Shown here in pieces: positions 50,300-59,575 of a stretch of 64,000 bases of DNA; positions within the stretch are counted from its first letter, which is position 1; every line of letters begins with the position of its first letter. A model generated the notes under the pieces. That model was given only the letters and a program-made list of their open reading frames with translations, was not told the DNA's origin and ran no database searches. Source of the stretch: Atopobium fossor DSM 15642 (lineage in GTDB: Bacteria; Actinomycetota; Coriobacteriia; Coriobacteriales; Atopobiaceae); NCBI RefSeq assembly GCF_000483125.1, contig NZ_KI519553.1:221124-285123 (forward strand). The letters run 5' to 3'. Made by a program: the position numbers and the translations under genes.

Positions 50300-51901
50300 A
50301 TGAGTAACACTATGCGCGGTGTATATACCAATTTGACGGAAATTCGCCGTAATGTTTTTAGAGAGGTTGCAGCTGTTGCGTATGGCAATGCAAAGGATGA
50401 GACTACCAGGTTAGAAGAGTTGCCATACAAGATTATTCCAGGTGAGATTGCTACCTATCGCGAGAGTGTTTTTCTTGAGCGCGCAATTGTGGCAGAACGC
50501 ATTCGCTTAGCGTTAGGATTACCGTTACAGGGTGTGGATAAGCCTGCCCCACTTACCGATGGTATTGAGGATGCGCTTAAGCCAGAGACCTATTATGAAC
50601 CTCCCTTAATTAATATCATTAAGTTTGCTTGTAATGCCTGTGCAGATAACGTTTATCGTGTAACGGATGGTTGTCAAGGCTGCTTAGCACATCCGTGTCG
50701 CGAGATTTGCCCTAAGGGTGCCATTAGCTTTGTGGACAAAAAAGCTTATATCGATCAGGAAAAATGTATCAAGTGTGGTCGTTGTTTTGATGTATGTCCA
50801 TATCATGCCATTGCTCACCAAGAACGTCCTTGTGCTGCCGCCTGCGGGATGCACGCCATTTCTTCTGACAAAAATGGTCATGCAGATATTGATTACAATA
50901 AATGCGTTTCCTGTGGTCAGTGTTTGGTTAATTGTCCGTTTGGTGCTATCGCGGATAAAAGCCAGATTTTTCAAGTTATTCAGGCCATGCATTATGGAGA
51001 AGAAGTTATTGCTGCTGTCGCCCCTTCTTTTGTAGGGCAGTTTGGCGGCAAGGGTAACGTAGGTAAACTGCGTGAGGCTTTTAAACAACTGGGCTTTGGC
51101 GGAGTAGAAGAAGTTGCCTTAGGTGCAGATTTGTGTTCTGTAGAAGAGGCACATATGTTTTTGGAAGAAGTGCCTCAAAAGCAAGCTTTTATGGCAACGT
51201 CATGTTGTCCTGCTTGGTCAGTTATGGCTAAAAAGGAATTCCCTGAGCATGCAGATAAGGTAAGTATGGCCCTTACTCCCATGACACTTACTGCACGTAT
51301 GATTAGACGTGAACACCCTCATGCAAAGATTGTCTTTGTGGGTCCCTGTTCTGCAAAGAAGCTTGAAGCAATGAGAAAATCCGTGCGTTCGGAAGTAGAT
51401 TTTGTTCTCACTTTTGAAGAGCTTGCTGGCATGATGGAAGCCAAGCATATTGATTACAGCAGTTTGGCAGATGATAACAAGTCTGACTTTAATGTAGCTT
51501 CTCATGATGGTCGTGCATTTGCAGTTTCTGGTGGTGTAGCTGCGGCGGTAAAGAACGTTATTGTATCCGAGTACCCAGATAGAGAAGTTAATGTTCAGAC
51601 CGCAGATGGTTTGGAAGCATGCCGCTCACTTATGAAGGCGGCCATTAAGGGTCAGTATGACGGGTATTTACTTGAAGGCATGGCGTGTCCGGGCGGTTGT
51701 ATTGCAGGTGCTGGCACCATTAATGCCATTAAGAAGTCTGCTGCTTTGGTGAATGCATATTCTCGCAAGTCGCCTCATAAGATTGCGTCTGAGTCTGGCT
51801 TGGAAAAGTACTTGCCTGAACTCGAGCGAGATAATGACTACATTGTGATGGGACAAAATGAAGTTGCTGAATCTGATGAGGCAACGCGTCCTGCTCAATA
51901 A
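50300..51901 (+). CDS. Single-subunit FeFe hydrogenase-like protein
   Basis: 533 aa. Ferredoxin-type clusters at about 152-166 (CIKCGRCFDVCP) and 202-212 (CVSCGQCLVNCP), plus further Cys at 111-138 and 178-182. H-cluster motifs: L1 TSCCPAW (300-306), L2 GPCSAKK (348-354), L3 EGMACPGGC (459-467). All cluster cysteines are present. TSCCPAW is typical of group B monomeric enzymes. Likely produces or oxidises H2 with ferredoxin in anaerobic metabolism. No maturases (HydEFG) in the window. Confidence 0.88.
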   Translation: MSNTMRGVYTNLTEIRRNVFREVAAVAYGNAKDETTRLEELPYKIIPGEIATYRESVFLERAIVAERIRLALGLPLQGVDKPAPLTDGIEDALKPETYYEPPLINIIKFACNACADNVYRVTDGCQGCLAHPCREICPKGAISFVDKKAYIDQEKCIKCGRCFDVCPYHAIAHQERPCAAACGMHAISSDKNGHADIDYNKCVSCGQCLVNCPFGAIADKSQIFQVIQAMHYGEEVIAAVAPSFVGQFGGKGNVGKLREAFKQLGFGGVEEVALGADLCSVEEAHMFLEEVPQKQAFMATSCCPAWSVMAKKEFPEHADKVSMALTPMTLTARMIRREHPHAKIVFVGPCSAKKLEAMRKSVRSEVDFVLTFEELAGMMEAKHIDYSSLADDNKSDFNVASHDGRAFAVSGGVAAAVKNVIVSEYPDREVNVQTADGLEACRSLMKAAIKGQYDGYLLEGMACPGGCIAGAGTINAIKKSAALVNAYSRKSPHKIASESGLEKYLPELERDNDYIVMGQNEVAESDEATRPAQ

Positions 51902-51917
51902 AACACAGATTAAAAAA

Positions 51918-51943
51918 GAGGTGTTGACCTACGTCAACACCTC
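51918..51943. terminator. Hairpin between convergent genes
   Basis: GAGGTGTTGAC pairs perfectly with GTCAACACCTC over 11 bp with a 4-base loop. The T run is poor on the plus strand; on the minus strand TTTTTTAAT follows, so it best ends the leftward gene. Confidence 0.65.
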
Positions 51944-51979
51944 ATACATCGTATAATTTCCTATACGTCTAAAATCACG

Positions 51980-52285
51980 CTATTCCTTCTCGCCTTTTAT
52001 TGAAGCGTAGAACTTGGCAGAGTCAAATACGTCCTTGATGGTGTTGCCACCAATAAAGGGGACAACAAGAAATTCATCTACTGTAGATACAAGATCGCTG
52101 CAATCGATGTAGTGATTCTTCTCGTTACGTTTACTGGTATCCTGAGCCCTCCATGCCTGGAAGTTTGCATCGGTAAGGTAATACATCGAACTGCCAACCT
52201 TCATATAAATAGAGTGTTTGGCATGGAGGTAATCTACCAGTGCATCGTAATCCAAATCCAGAGTCTCGCTTGCCCTCTTTCCCAT
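51980..52285 (-). CDS. Hypothetical small protein
   Basis: 101 aa from ATG 52285 (AAAGGA upstream); a frame to 52318 is possible. Soluble alpha/beta: YDALVDYLHAKHSIYMKVGSSMYYLTD and CSDLVSTVDEFLVVPFIGG. No family recognised. Confidence 0.68.
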   Translation of the reverse strand: MGKRASETLDLDYDALVDYLHAKHSIYMKVGSSMYYLTDANFQAWRAQDTSKRNEKNHYIDCSDLVSTVDEFLVVPFIGGNTIKDVFDSAKFYASIKGEKE

Positions 52286-52318
52286 GGTTGGTCCTTTCTT
52301 CGTAGGGACAACTTCCAT

Positions 52319-52571
52319 TACACAAATCCTACCGCTATATTCACCTGTCTTTCACGATTGTTTGACCTTCTCGGGAAACGGGATAGTAAGTCTGGTAGAA
52401 GGTAACGCGGTTCGTAAAGGTTTCGTTTCTTTTGGTCTGCGGTCACTTAAGCTCATCTATGCTGATACCATAGAAAAAATGTGCGCAACCAACGCAGTCT
52501 ACGCTTGTTGCGCCGTCTGAGGGCAATGGTCATCCGTACCGACACGGGGTGATCCAGACGAAAGGAATACT
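52319..52571 (+). promoter_or_regulatory. Structured leader of aspS
   Basis: Three stem pairs: ACCTTCT with AGAAGGT (about 52365 and 52396), GCGCAAC with GTTGCGC (about 52482 and 52506), and GTCTG with CAGAC (about 52515 and 52557) with an inner TCATCC/GGGTGA pair. The last lies just before the ribosome site. A leader with mutual alternatives is possible. T-box consensus was not found. Confidence 0.4.
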
Positions 52572-54335
52572 ATGCACTCTATGCACACACACGATTGTGG
52601 CCAACTCCGCGCATCTGATATTGGTGTAACCGTAACCCTTACCGGTTGGGTATGGCGTCGCCGCGATCATGGTGGTCTTATCTTTATTGACTTGCGCGAC
52701 CGTGCGGGTGTGACACAGATTTCTTTTGACCCCGATCATTCTGGTGGCCTAGCGTTTCATCAGGCCGAGAAGGTCCGCTCTGAGTGGCCCATTAAGGTAG
52801 TGGGTGTGGTTCGTAGTCGTCCTGAAGGTATGAGTAATCCCAAGCTAGAGACGGGCGATATTGAGGTATTGGTGTCCAAAATTGAGGTGCTTAATACTTC
52901 AAAGACACCTCCTTTCCCCATAGAGGACCGTTTGGACAGTTCTGAGGATGTGCGCTTGCGCTATCGCTATTTGGACCTGCGCCGTCCTCATATGATGAGC
53001 AATTTACAATTGCGTTCCGACTTTACCTTTGCCATGCGCCAAGCCTTACATGACCAGGCTTTTATGGAGGTAGAGACTCCTGCTTTGTTTAAGTCCACAC
53101 CTGAAGGTGCTCGTGACTTCTTGGTACCTAGTCGTGTACAACCAGGTCATTTTTATGCCTTACCTCAGTCTCCTCAGTTGCTTAAGCAAATGCTGATGAT
53201 TGGTGGCGTTGAGCGCTACTATCAGGTGGCAAAGTGCTTCCGTGATGAGGATTTGCGTGCAGATCGCCAGCCGGAGTTTACCCAGGTAGATATAGAGATG
53301 AGCTTTGTATCCGAAGATGATGTTATGTCATCTTTGGAAGAGGTTTTGTCAAGCGCTTTTGCCAAGGTGGGTGTTGATATGCCTACGCCCTTGCGTCGTA
53401 TTTCTTATTGGGATGCTATGGATACCTATGGTGTTGATAAGCCCGATACACGTTTTGGCATGACCTTGCATGATGTAAGTGATGTGTTTGCAAATTCGCA
53501 ATTTAAGCTGTTTGGTAGTGCTGCTACCACTGATGGGCAGTATGTAAAGGCTATTAATGCAAAGGGTGCTGGAACATGGCCACGTGCGCAGATTGATAAA
53601 CTTGCAGATATTGCAGCAGGTTTTGGTGCTAAGGGCTTGGCTTACATTGCATTTCGTGAGGATGGCTCTGTTACGAGTCCTATTGTTAAGTTCTTCTCAG
53701 ACGAGGAAATGGCAAGCTTACGTGAAGTTATGAACGTAGAGCCTGGTGATTTGGTTATGTTTGCGGTTGGTAGCCGTCTAGATACAGACACCATTTTGGG
53801 TGGCATGCGTACGCATATGGCTAACGTTTTAGAGGTGCCGCGTGACGGGCATGATTTTTTGTGGGTTGTTAACTTCCCCTTGTTCCATTGGGACGAGGAT
53901 CGCAAAGCATATGCTGCAGAACACCAACCCTTTACACAGCCTCTTGAGGATCAAATTGAACTTTTGGACACGGATCCTTTAGCTATTGGTTCTCATACTT
54001 ATGACTTTGTCATGGATGGCTATGAAGCGGGTGGTGGTGGCATGCGTATTCATGACGCTTCACTTCAGATGCGCATTCTTGAGAAACTTGGTTTTACCAA
54101 GGAGTCCGCGCATGAGCAGTTTGGCTTCCTTATGGAGGCTTTAGAATTTGGTGCTCCTCCCATGGGTGGCTTTGCTCTTGGATTGGATCGTGTTTGCATG
54201 CTGCTTACTGGATCAGATTCCATTCGCGATGTCATGGCATTCCCTAAGACCAGCTCTGGCTCTGATCTTATGAGTGCTGCACCTAGTGAGGTTTCTACCA
54301 AGCAGCTCAAGGAAGTTTCACTGCGCACACTGTAG
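52572..54335 (+). CDS. aspS: Aspartyl-tRNA synthetase, bacterial type
   Basis: 587 aa. OB-fold anticodon domain at 1-110 ([23 protein letters not shown]), class II core with motif 2 [18 protein letters not shown], a GAD insert at about 290-415, and motif 3 [14 protein letters not shown] near the end. Cytoplasmic. Single gene with a strong terminator. Confidence 0.97.
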   Translation: MHSMHTHDCGQLRASDIGVTVTLTGWVWRRRDHGGLIFIDLRDRAGVTQISFDPDHSGGLAFHQAEKVRSEWPIKVVGVVRSRPEGMSNPKLETGDIEVLVSKIEVLNTSKTPPFPIEDRLDSSEDVRLRYRYLDLRRPHMMSNLQLRSDFTFAMRQALHDQAFMEVETPALFKSTPEGARDFLVPSRVQPGHFYALPQSPQLLKQMLMIGGVERYYQVAKCFRDEDLRADRQPEFTQVDIEMSFVSEDDVMSSLEEVLSSAFAKVGVDMPTPLRRISYWDAMDTYGVDKPDTRFGMTLHDVSDVFANSQFKLFGSAATTDGQYVKAINAKGAGTWPRAQIDKLADIAAGFGAKGLAYIAFREDGSVTSPIVKFFSDEEMASLREVMNVEPGDLVMFAVGSRLDTDTILGGMRTHMANVLEVPRDGHDFLWVVNFPLFHWDEDRKAYAAEHQPFTQPLEDQIELLDTDPLAIGSHTYDFVMDGYEAGGGGMRIHDASLQMRILEKLGFTKESAHEQFGFLMEALEFGAPPMGGFALGLDRVCMLLTGSDSIRDVMAFPKTSSGSDLMSAAPSEVSTKQLKEVSLRTL

Positions 54336-54371
54336 AACTTTTAGCTCTAAATCAAGGCAATAACTATCAAA

Positions 54372-54409
54372 AAATCTCGCAGTTCAAGTGGTTGAGCTGC
54401 GAGATTTTT
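54372..54409. terminator. Terminator of aspS
   Basis: AAATCTCGCAG pairs with CTGCGAGATTT, followed by TTG; A-rich on the other side, so it can also end the convergent GntR gene. Confidence 0.85.
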
Positions 54410-54438
54410 GTAGATGTGCTATACGGGTGTGGCGTGAC

Positions 54439-55194
54439 TTACGCTACGGTAGCGTCCTTGATAAAGTATTGGGGAAAACGTTCCATCACCACGTCAAGTT
54501 CTTGGATGGAACTGTTAATCTCTGCTTGAATGGCTTGATTAATACCTATGGTGTCATTATTGCCTAGGTATAAGTATTTATAGAGCTGCTGGCAGTATTG
54601 TGTATTAGGCTCTACCAGTTTGTTAAGAAGTAAGATGTAACGCAAACGCTCCAGAGGTACTGTTGCTTGGTAGAGCAGCTCCCACAAGTAATCCTTGTGA
54701 GCAGCTACATATAAAAGTTCCCAAAATTCACTTGTTACTTGTGTATATAAATAGATATCTGCAGAGCTTTCTACCAGCTGTTTTTGTACGCGAATATTGG
54801 CTGCAAGTTTTTGCAATAGTTCGCTCGATACATTGCCTACCAACTGAGACACAACGACAGGTTCAACAACAGATCGTAAAAAAATGCCTTGTCGTAAAGT
54901 ATCTATATCAATGAGCGAGACATGCGTTGCGCTTTGAGGGGCTACATCAACTAAACGCCTATCGCGCAGAAGACCAATCGCCTCATGGACAGGCGTGCGT
55001 GATACCGCGAGTTTATCGGCAATAAGGCGCTCACGTACCCATGCGCCAGGAGCCATATGCAACATGAGGATGTTATATTCCAATACACGATAGGCGTAGG
55101 CGGAGCCTGTCTCGCCCTCCATGCGGGGAAGCACTACCAAAGAATCCGTAGTGGAATCAGACTTTTGACCTTCTAAAATGGTTACCGCATTCAT
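54439..55194 (-). CDS. GntR-family regulator (FadR/FCD type)
   Basis: 251 aa. Winged helix at about 45-95 with RLIADKLAVSRTPVHEAIGLL (GntR signature). The rest is an all-helical FCD-like effector domain (RSVVEPVVVSQLV; AAHKDYLWELLYQ). Target not visible; the divergent VanZ-like gene is 270 bp away. Confidence 0.85.
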   Translation of the reverse strand: MNAVTILEGQKSDSTTDSLVVLPRMEGETGSAYAYRVLEYNILMLHMAPGAWVRERLIADKLAVSRTPVHEAIGLLRDRRLVDVAPQSATHVSLIDIDTLRQGIFLRSVVEPVVVSQLVGNVSSELLQKLAANIRVQKQLVESSADIYLYTQVTSEFWELLYVAAHKDYLWELLYQATVPLERLRYILLLNKLVEPNTQYCQQLYKYLYLGNNDTIGINQAIQAEINSSIQELDVVMERFPQYFIKDATVA

Positions 55195-55464
55195 GGTTCA
55201 CCTAGCTTCTCTGCAGTTTGACTCTGTAGATGTAAGCGCAAATATATCAGTTGCCTATAGAGGTAGAGGATGAGGTAACGGTTTTTTCGATTACCGGAGG
55301 TAGATGATTCGCGAGCGTTGTTTTTTAGCGAATCTACCAAAGTTTGTCTTTTCTAATTTTACCGCGTAGCCGATAAAAGCAATACGGAATACTAATAATG
55401 TACGGTAGGTATTCTTAATAATAGCTACTCGTAGCGATATATATGAATAAGTAAGGTTGTATAC

Positions 55465-55989
55465 ATGATACCTAATACAAAACAGCACATGCTTGCATCG
55501 GTACCGTTTATTCTTCTTTTGCTGTGGACACTCTTTATTTGGGGAAACTCGCTTGTGATAGGAGAGGCTTCAACCGCCCAGAGCAACAGGGTGGTTGAAT
55601 ATGCGGTACCACTACTTAATTTTGTAGGCCTGCAGTGGAGTAATGCGACTTTTATTGTTCGTAAGTTTGCTCACTTCTTGGAATATAGTGTGTTGGGTGT
55701 TTTGGGATTAGTTGCTAGTAGACACTTTATTTTTCAAAGGTATAAGTGCCACGGTCGTCTTTTAGCTGTGATGTACCTTCTTGCAGTTCCGTGCATTGAT
55801 GAAACCATTCAGCTTTTTGTGCCAGGTAGAGAAGGAAGTCTACGTGATATATGTATTGACTTGAGTGGAATTGCGTTTGGTGTTTTTCTTGCCTTGGTGG
55901 TGAGGTTTACATATCTAAACACGTGCTCTAAACAAGCGCAGCTGAACTTGAAACATAAAACTAAGTGTTCAGATGAAGTTAGAAAGTAA
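55465..55989 (+). CDS. VanZ-like membrane protein
   Basis: 174 aa. Four TM segments. KFAHFLEYSVLGVLG and the C-terminal DETIQLFVPGREGSLRDICIDLSGIAFG contain the VanZ family residues. In VanA operons VanZ gives low-level teicoplanin resistance, but most family members have other, unknown roles. The ribosome site is weak. Confidence 0.88.
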   Translation: MIPNTKQHMLASVPFILLLLWTLFIWGNSLVIGEASTAQSNRVVEYAVPLLNFVGLQWSNATFIVRKFAHFLEYSVLGVLGLVASRHFIFQRYKCHGRLLAVMYLLAVPCIDETIQLFVPGREGSLRDICIDLSGIAFGVFLALVVRFTYLNTCSKQAQLNLKHKTKCSDEVRK

Positions 55990-56027
55990 CGTATTTAATT
56001 TGTGTGTGAAACAACACATAAAAATTA

Positions 56028-56088
56028 GTTAACCATAGTTGCCATTAATGTTTAATCGGGTTAACATCAGAACTTAGATTGAGTTAAC
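56028..56088. promoter_or_regulatory. Three GTTAAC palindromes upstream of the feo operon
   Basis: GTTAAC at 56028-56033, 56060-56065 and 56083-56088 in the short AT-rich gap before feoA. Equal hexamers at 32 and 23 bp spacing suggest a regulator site, possibly iron-responsive, but do not match a Fur or DtxR consensus. Confidence 0.4.
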
Positions 56089-56143
56089 AAACTTCAACTT
56101 TCTTCTGTTGATTTACTATACCGAATGCTTGTTGGGAGCAGAT

Positions 56144-56410
56144 ATGAATGACAACCATGCTGATACAGCACCAACTTCTGCTTCTATCGCACCGCAAATG
56201 CCCTTGTCGCTCGTCCACGATGGAGAGGCCGTGCATATTGCACGTGTTAAAGGTGGGCAATCTATTCGTCAACATCTTTCGGAGCTCGGGTTTGTAGAGG
56301 GAGCTGAAGTCAAAATTGTATCGCGCGTTAATGGCGATGTAGTGGTAGGTGTCAAAGGTTCAACCTTTGGACTTGACCGCAAAATGGCTTCCCATATTTA
56401 TGTGAGCTAA
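56144..56410 (+). CDS. feoA: FeoA family protein, copy 1
   Basis: 88 aa from ATG 56144 (GGGAG upstream). An N-terminal extension of about 25 residues, then the SH3-like FeoA core: VKGGQSIRQHLSELGFVEGAEVKIVSR and GDVVVGVKGSTFGLDRKMASHI. Works with FeoB in Fe(II) uptake. Confidence 0.92.
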   Translation: MNDNHADTAPTSASIAPQMPLSLVHDGEAVHIARVKGGQSIRQHLSELGFVEGAEVKIVSRVNGDVVVGVKGSTFGLDRKMASHIYVS

Positions 56411-56447
56411 TGCAATTTGTTTATTAAACGCGATGGAAGGAAGGAAA

Positions 56448-56687
56448 ATGCCAACACTTCGCGACGTACATGTTGGTGAGTCTTGCACGGTAGTCAAGCT
56501 TGCCGGTACGGGTGCTATTAAGCGCCGCATTATGGACATGGGCCTTACTAAAGGAACTAAGGTTCTTGTTCATAAGGTTGCACCACTTGGGGATCCAATC
56601 GAGGTGACCGTACGTGGTTATGAGCTGACTCTGCGCAAGGACGAGGCTCAGGTAATTGAAGTAAGCGACATTGTTGTAAAGGCGTAG
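56448..56687 (+). CDS. feoA: FeoA family protein, copy 2
   Basis: 79 aa from ATG 56448 (AAGGAAGG upstream). Core: LAGTGAIKRRIMDMGLTKGTKVLVHKVAPLGDPIEVTVRGYELTLRK in two parts, the standard FeoA pattern. Separate from copy 1 in sequence, so an old duplication. Ten bases before feoB. Confidence 0.95.
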   Translation: MPTLRDVHVGESCTVVKLAGTGAIKRRIMDMGLTKGTKVLVHKVAPLGDPIEVTVRGYELTLRKDEAQVIEVSDIVVKA

Positions 56688-56697
56688 GTAGGGAATT

Positions 56698-59334
56698 ATG
56701 GCAGATACGATTAATATTGCACTTGCTGGTAACCCTAACTGCGGTAAAACCACGCTTTTTAATGAGCTTACCGGCTCAAATGGCTATGTTGGCAACTGGC
56801 CTGGCGTTACGGTCGAGAAAAAAGAGGCTACCTGGAAGAAGAATAAGAGCGTTCTGTTTACCGACCTTCCCGGTATTTACTCCTTGAGTCCTTACTCTCC
56901 CGAAGAGGTAGTTTCGCGCGACTTCGTAATTAACGAGAAGCCCGACGCTATTATCGACCTTATTGATGTAACTAATATCGAGCGCAACCTGTATTTGGCA
57001 ACACAGATTCTTGAGGCTGGTCGTCCTGTGGTCATTGGCCTTAACATGTGTGACTTGCTCAAGGAACGTGGCGATGTTATTAATACCTCTTTGTTGTCTG
57101 AGCGTTTAGGTGTAGAGGTTCTTGAGGTTTCTGCACTGCGTAATACCAACATTACTGAACTTGTAGAGGCAGCAATTGCTGCTGGTAAGCAAGGTAAGAT
57201 AAGCCAGGGCATTAAGCTGTTTACCCCCGAGGTTGAGTCTGCTTTGGAAGCTATTGCATCAGAGATTAAGTCTGATGTAGAGCCCAATACCTTGCGTTGG
57301 TATGCCATTAAGTTGTTTGAGCGTGATGCAGAGGCAATCAAGCCACTTGGTCTTTCTGATGAGCGCCTTGCTAAGATTGAAACTCTTATCACCAGCGTAG
57401 AAGAGGCTCGCGATGACGATGCTGAGTCTATTATCACCTCTGATCGTTATGAGTGGATTAGCTCTGTTATGGAGGAGTGCGTAGTCAAAGCTCCTGCCCA
57501 GCTCACAACTTCCCAGAAGATTGACAAGGTTATTACTTCTCGCTTGTTGGGTATCCCCATCTTTATTGCTGTGATGACCTTTATGTATTGGTTTGCTCTT
57601 GTGGCTGTGGGCACTCCTGCAACCGACTGGGTTAACGATAATCTTTTTGGTGACGGTTTCTTTATCTCTGCTTCTGGTTCCAATGCCTATACTGAGGCTA
57701 AGGAGGCTTGGGATGGCGAGTTTTATGCTGACAAAGTAGAAGGCTTTATTGCTGCTGCTCAGGAAGCTGGCATAGACACCGAGGGTATTGCTGATGCAGT
57801 TGCTGAGAAGGACACCGAAGCTGTTAGCAAGTTTGCTACTGAGGCTAAAGAAGCCGGTGTTGTTGCTAAGGATATTCCCATCCATAATGAGGATGGTAAC
57901 TTGGTAGACGTTAATGATGAAGTGGTAACCAAGCTTGATGCTGAAGGCATGCCTGCCGATAAGAGCATTGAACTCCAGACTATTGCCAAGATTGATGCAG
58001 ATGACTTTGTAGCAGCAGCTGCAGGTTCTGCAGAGGAGCCCGCTGCAGAGGACTTTGAAGGTTTTGTTCCTTCTATTCCCGGTGCAGTAGAGGCTTGGCT
58101 TACAAATTCTGGCGCTTCTCCTTTGGTTATCTCTTTGGTAATTGAAGGCGTTATTGGTGGTGTAGGTGCTGTTTTGGGCTTCATCCCCCAGATGTTTGTC
58201 TTGTTTGTATTGTTGTGCTTCCTTGAGGACTGCGGCTATATGAGCCGTGTTGCCTTTGTTATGGACCGCGTGTTCCGTCGTTTTGGTCTGTCCGGCAAGT
58301 CCTTCATTCCTATGTTGGTTTCTGCTGGCTGCGGTGTTCCTGGTGTCTTGGCAACTAAGACTATCGAGAATGAGAATGATCGTCGCATGACCGCAATGCT
58401 TGCCACCATGATTCCTTGCGGTGCTAAGCAGCCTATTATTGCACTGGTTATGGGTGTTTTGCTGGGCGGTTCCGATGCCTGGTGGATTGCTCCTATGTTC
58501 TACTTCTTGGGTCTTTTATCCATCATTCTTTCGGCCATTATGCTTAAGAAGACTAAGCCCTTTGCGGGCGATCCTGCTCCTTTTGTTATGGAGCTTCCCG
58601 ATTATCACTTCCCAGCACTTAAGTCTTGGTGGCTGCATGTATGGGAGCGCGTAAGTGCTTACGTTAAGAAGGCCGGTACCATCATCTTTATGGCTGCTGT
58701 TGGTATCTGGGTTTTGTCTCGTTTTGGTTGGGCAAATTGGGATGGCGGCAACGGTGGCTTTGGCTTCCTTGAGGCTATGGCTGGCGCACCTGAGGAGTAT
58801 ATGGATTACTCCTTGTTGGCTGCTGTTGGTAGCTGGGTTGGTACCATCTTCATTCCTTTGGGTAACGATTCTTGGCAGGCAGCAGCTGCATCCATCTCTG
58901 CACTTATCGCTAAGGAGAATTTAGTTTCTACCTTTGGTGCACTGTATGGTTTGGGTGATGCGGGCGAGAACTCTGTAACCATGTGGAATGGCTTTGCCAA
59001 TATGTTTACCTTTGGTGGCACATTGCACTTGGGTGCTATGCTGGCATTTGTTGCCTTCAATATGCTCAATGCTCCCTGCTTTGCTGCTATGGGTACTATT
59101 CGTAAGCAGATGGACGACGCCAAGTGGTTCTGGTTTGCCATTGGTTACGAGTGCGGCTTTGGTTGGGTAGTTGGTATGATTATTTACCAGCTGTATGAAC
59201 TGTTTGTCTTTGGCCACTTTGGTCTGTGGACAGTTATTGCTCTTGTTGCTTTGGGAGCCATGTTCTTCCAACTCTTCCGTCCTATACCCAAGTGGGATAA
59301 GGCTGACGAAAAAATCTTGGAGAAGCTCGCTTAA
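56698..59334 (+). CDS. feoB: Ferrous iron transporter FeoB with large exported insertion
   Basis: 878 aa. G domain with G1 GNPNCGKTT (11-19), G3 DLPG and G4 NMCD; a helical GDI region to about 270; TM1 at about 284-306. The loop between TM1 and the next conserved segment (GVIGGVGAVLGFIPQM, about 480) is about 150 residues, acidic and Ala/Glu/Asp-rich, much longer than usual. Gate motifs with Cys (PMLVSAGCGVPG; MIPCGAKQP) are present. Imports Fe(II). Confidence 0.96.
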   Translation: MADTINIALAGNPNCGKTTLFNELTGSNGYVGNWPGVTVEKKEATWKKNKSVLFTDLPGIYSLSPYSPEEVVSRDFVINEKPDAIIDLIDVTNIERNLYLATQILEAGRPVVIGLNMCDLLKERGDVINTSLLSERLGVEVLEVSALRNTNITELVEAAIAAGKQGKISQGIKLFTPEVESALEAIASEIKSDVEPNTLRWYAIKLFERDAEAIKPLGLSDERLAKIETLITSVEEARDDDAESIITSDRYEWISSVMEECVVKAPAQLTTSQKIDKVITSRLLGIPIFIAVMTFMYWFALVAVGTPATDWVNDNLFGDGFFISASGSNAYTEAKEAWDGEFYADKVEGFIAAAQEAGIDTEGIADAVAEKDTEAVSKFATEAKEAGVVAKDIPIHNEDGNLVDVNDEVVTKLDAEGMPADKSIELQTIAKIDADDFVAAAAGSAEEPAAEDFEGFVPSIPGAVEAWLTNSGASPLVISLVIEGVIGGVGAVLGFIPQMFVLFVLLCFLEDCGYMSRVAFVMDRVFRRFGLSGKSFIPMLVSAGCGVPGVLATKTIENENDRRMTAMLATMIPCGAKQPIIALVMGVLLGGSDAWWIAPMFYFLGLLSIILSAIMLKKTKPFAGDPAPFVMELPDYHFPALKSWWLHVWERVSAYVKKAGTIIFMAAVGIWVLSRFGWANWDGGNGGFGFLEAMAGAPEEYMDYSLLAAVGSWVGTIFIPLGNDSWQAAAASISALIAKENLVSTFGALYGLGDAGENSVTMWNGFANMFTFGGTLHLGAMLAFVAFNMLNAPCFAAMGTIRKQMDDAKWFWFAIGYECGFGWVVGMIIYQLYELFVFGHFGLWTVIALVALGAMFFQLFRPIPKWDKADEKILEKLA

Positions 59335-59355
59335 GTTATTCTTAAATCGCATATT

Positions 59356-59394
59356 CCTCGCATCATAGCGGCAACGCTGTGGTGCGAGGTTTTT
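59356..59394 (+). terminator. Terminator of the feo operon
   Basis: CCTCGCA pairs with TGCGAGG with an inner AGCG/CGCT pair, then TTTTTG. Confidence 0.8.
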
Positions 59395-59575
59395 GTATAT
59401 GTAGGAACCGTGCGTGTATCGTCTAGTGGTTTGTTCTGATGCGTATGGGGGATATCTCTTGTAAATAGATTGTGCACAATCAAATTATACCTATCAGGGT
59501 GATTGTAGTGCAGTTTCTTTAGACGTATCGCAAGTTCGCGGGGTTTCTCGCGAGAATAAAGGGGAGGAACATATC

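Noticed and set aside
52390-52420. T-box riboswitch upstream of aspS
   Set aside because: AGAAGGTAACGCGG vaguely resembles the T-box sequence, but it is far from the gene, differs at key positions, and no terminator follows it.
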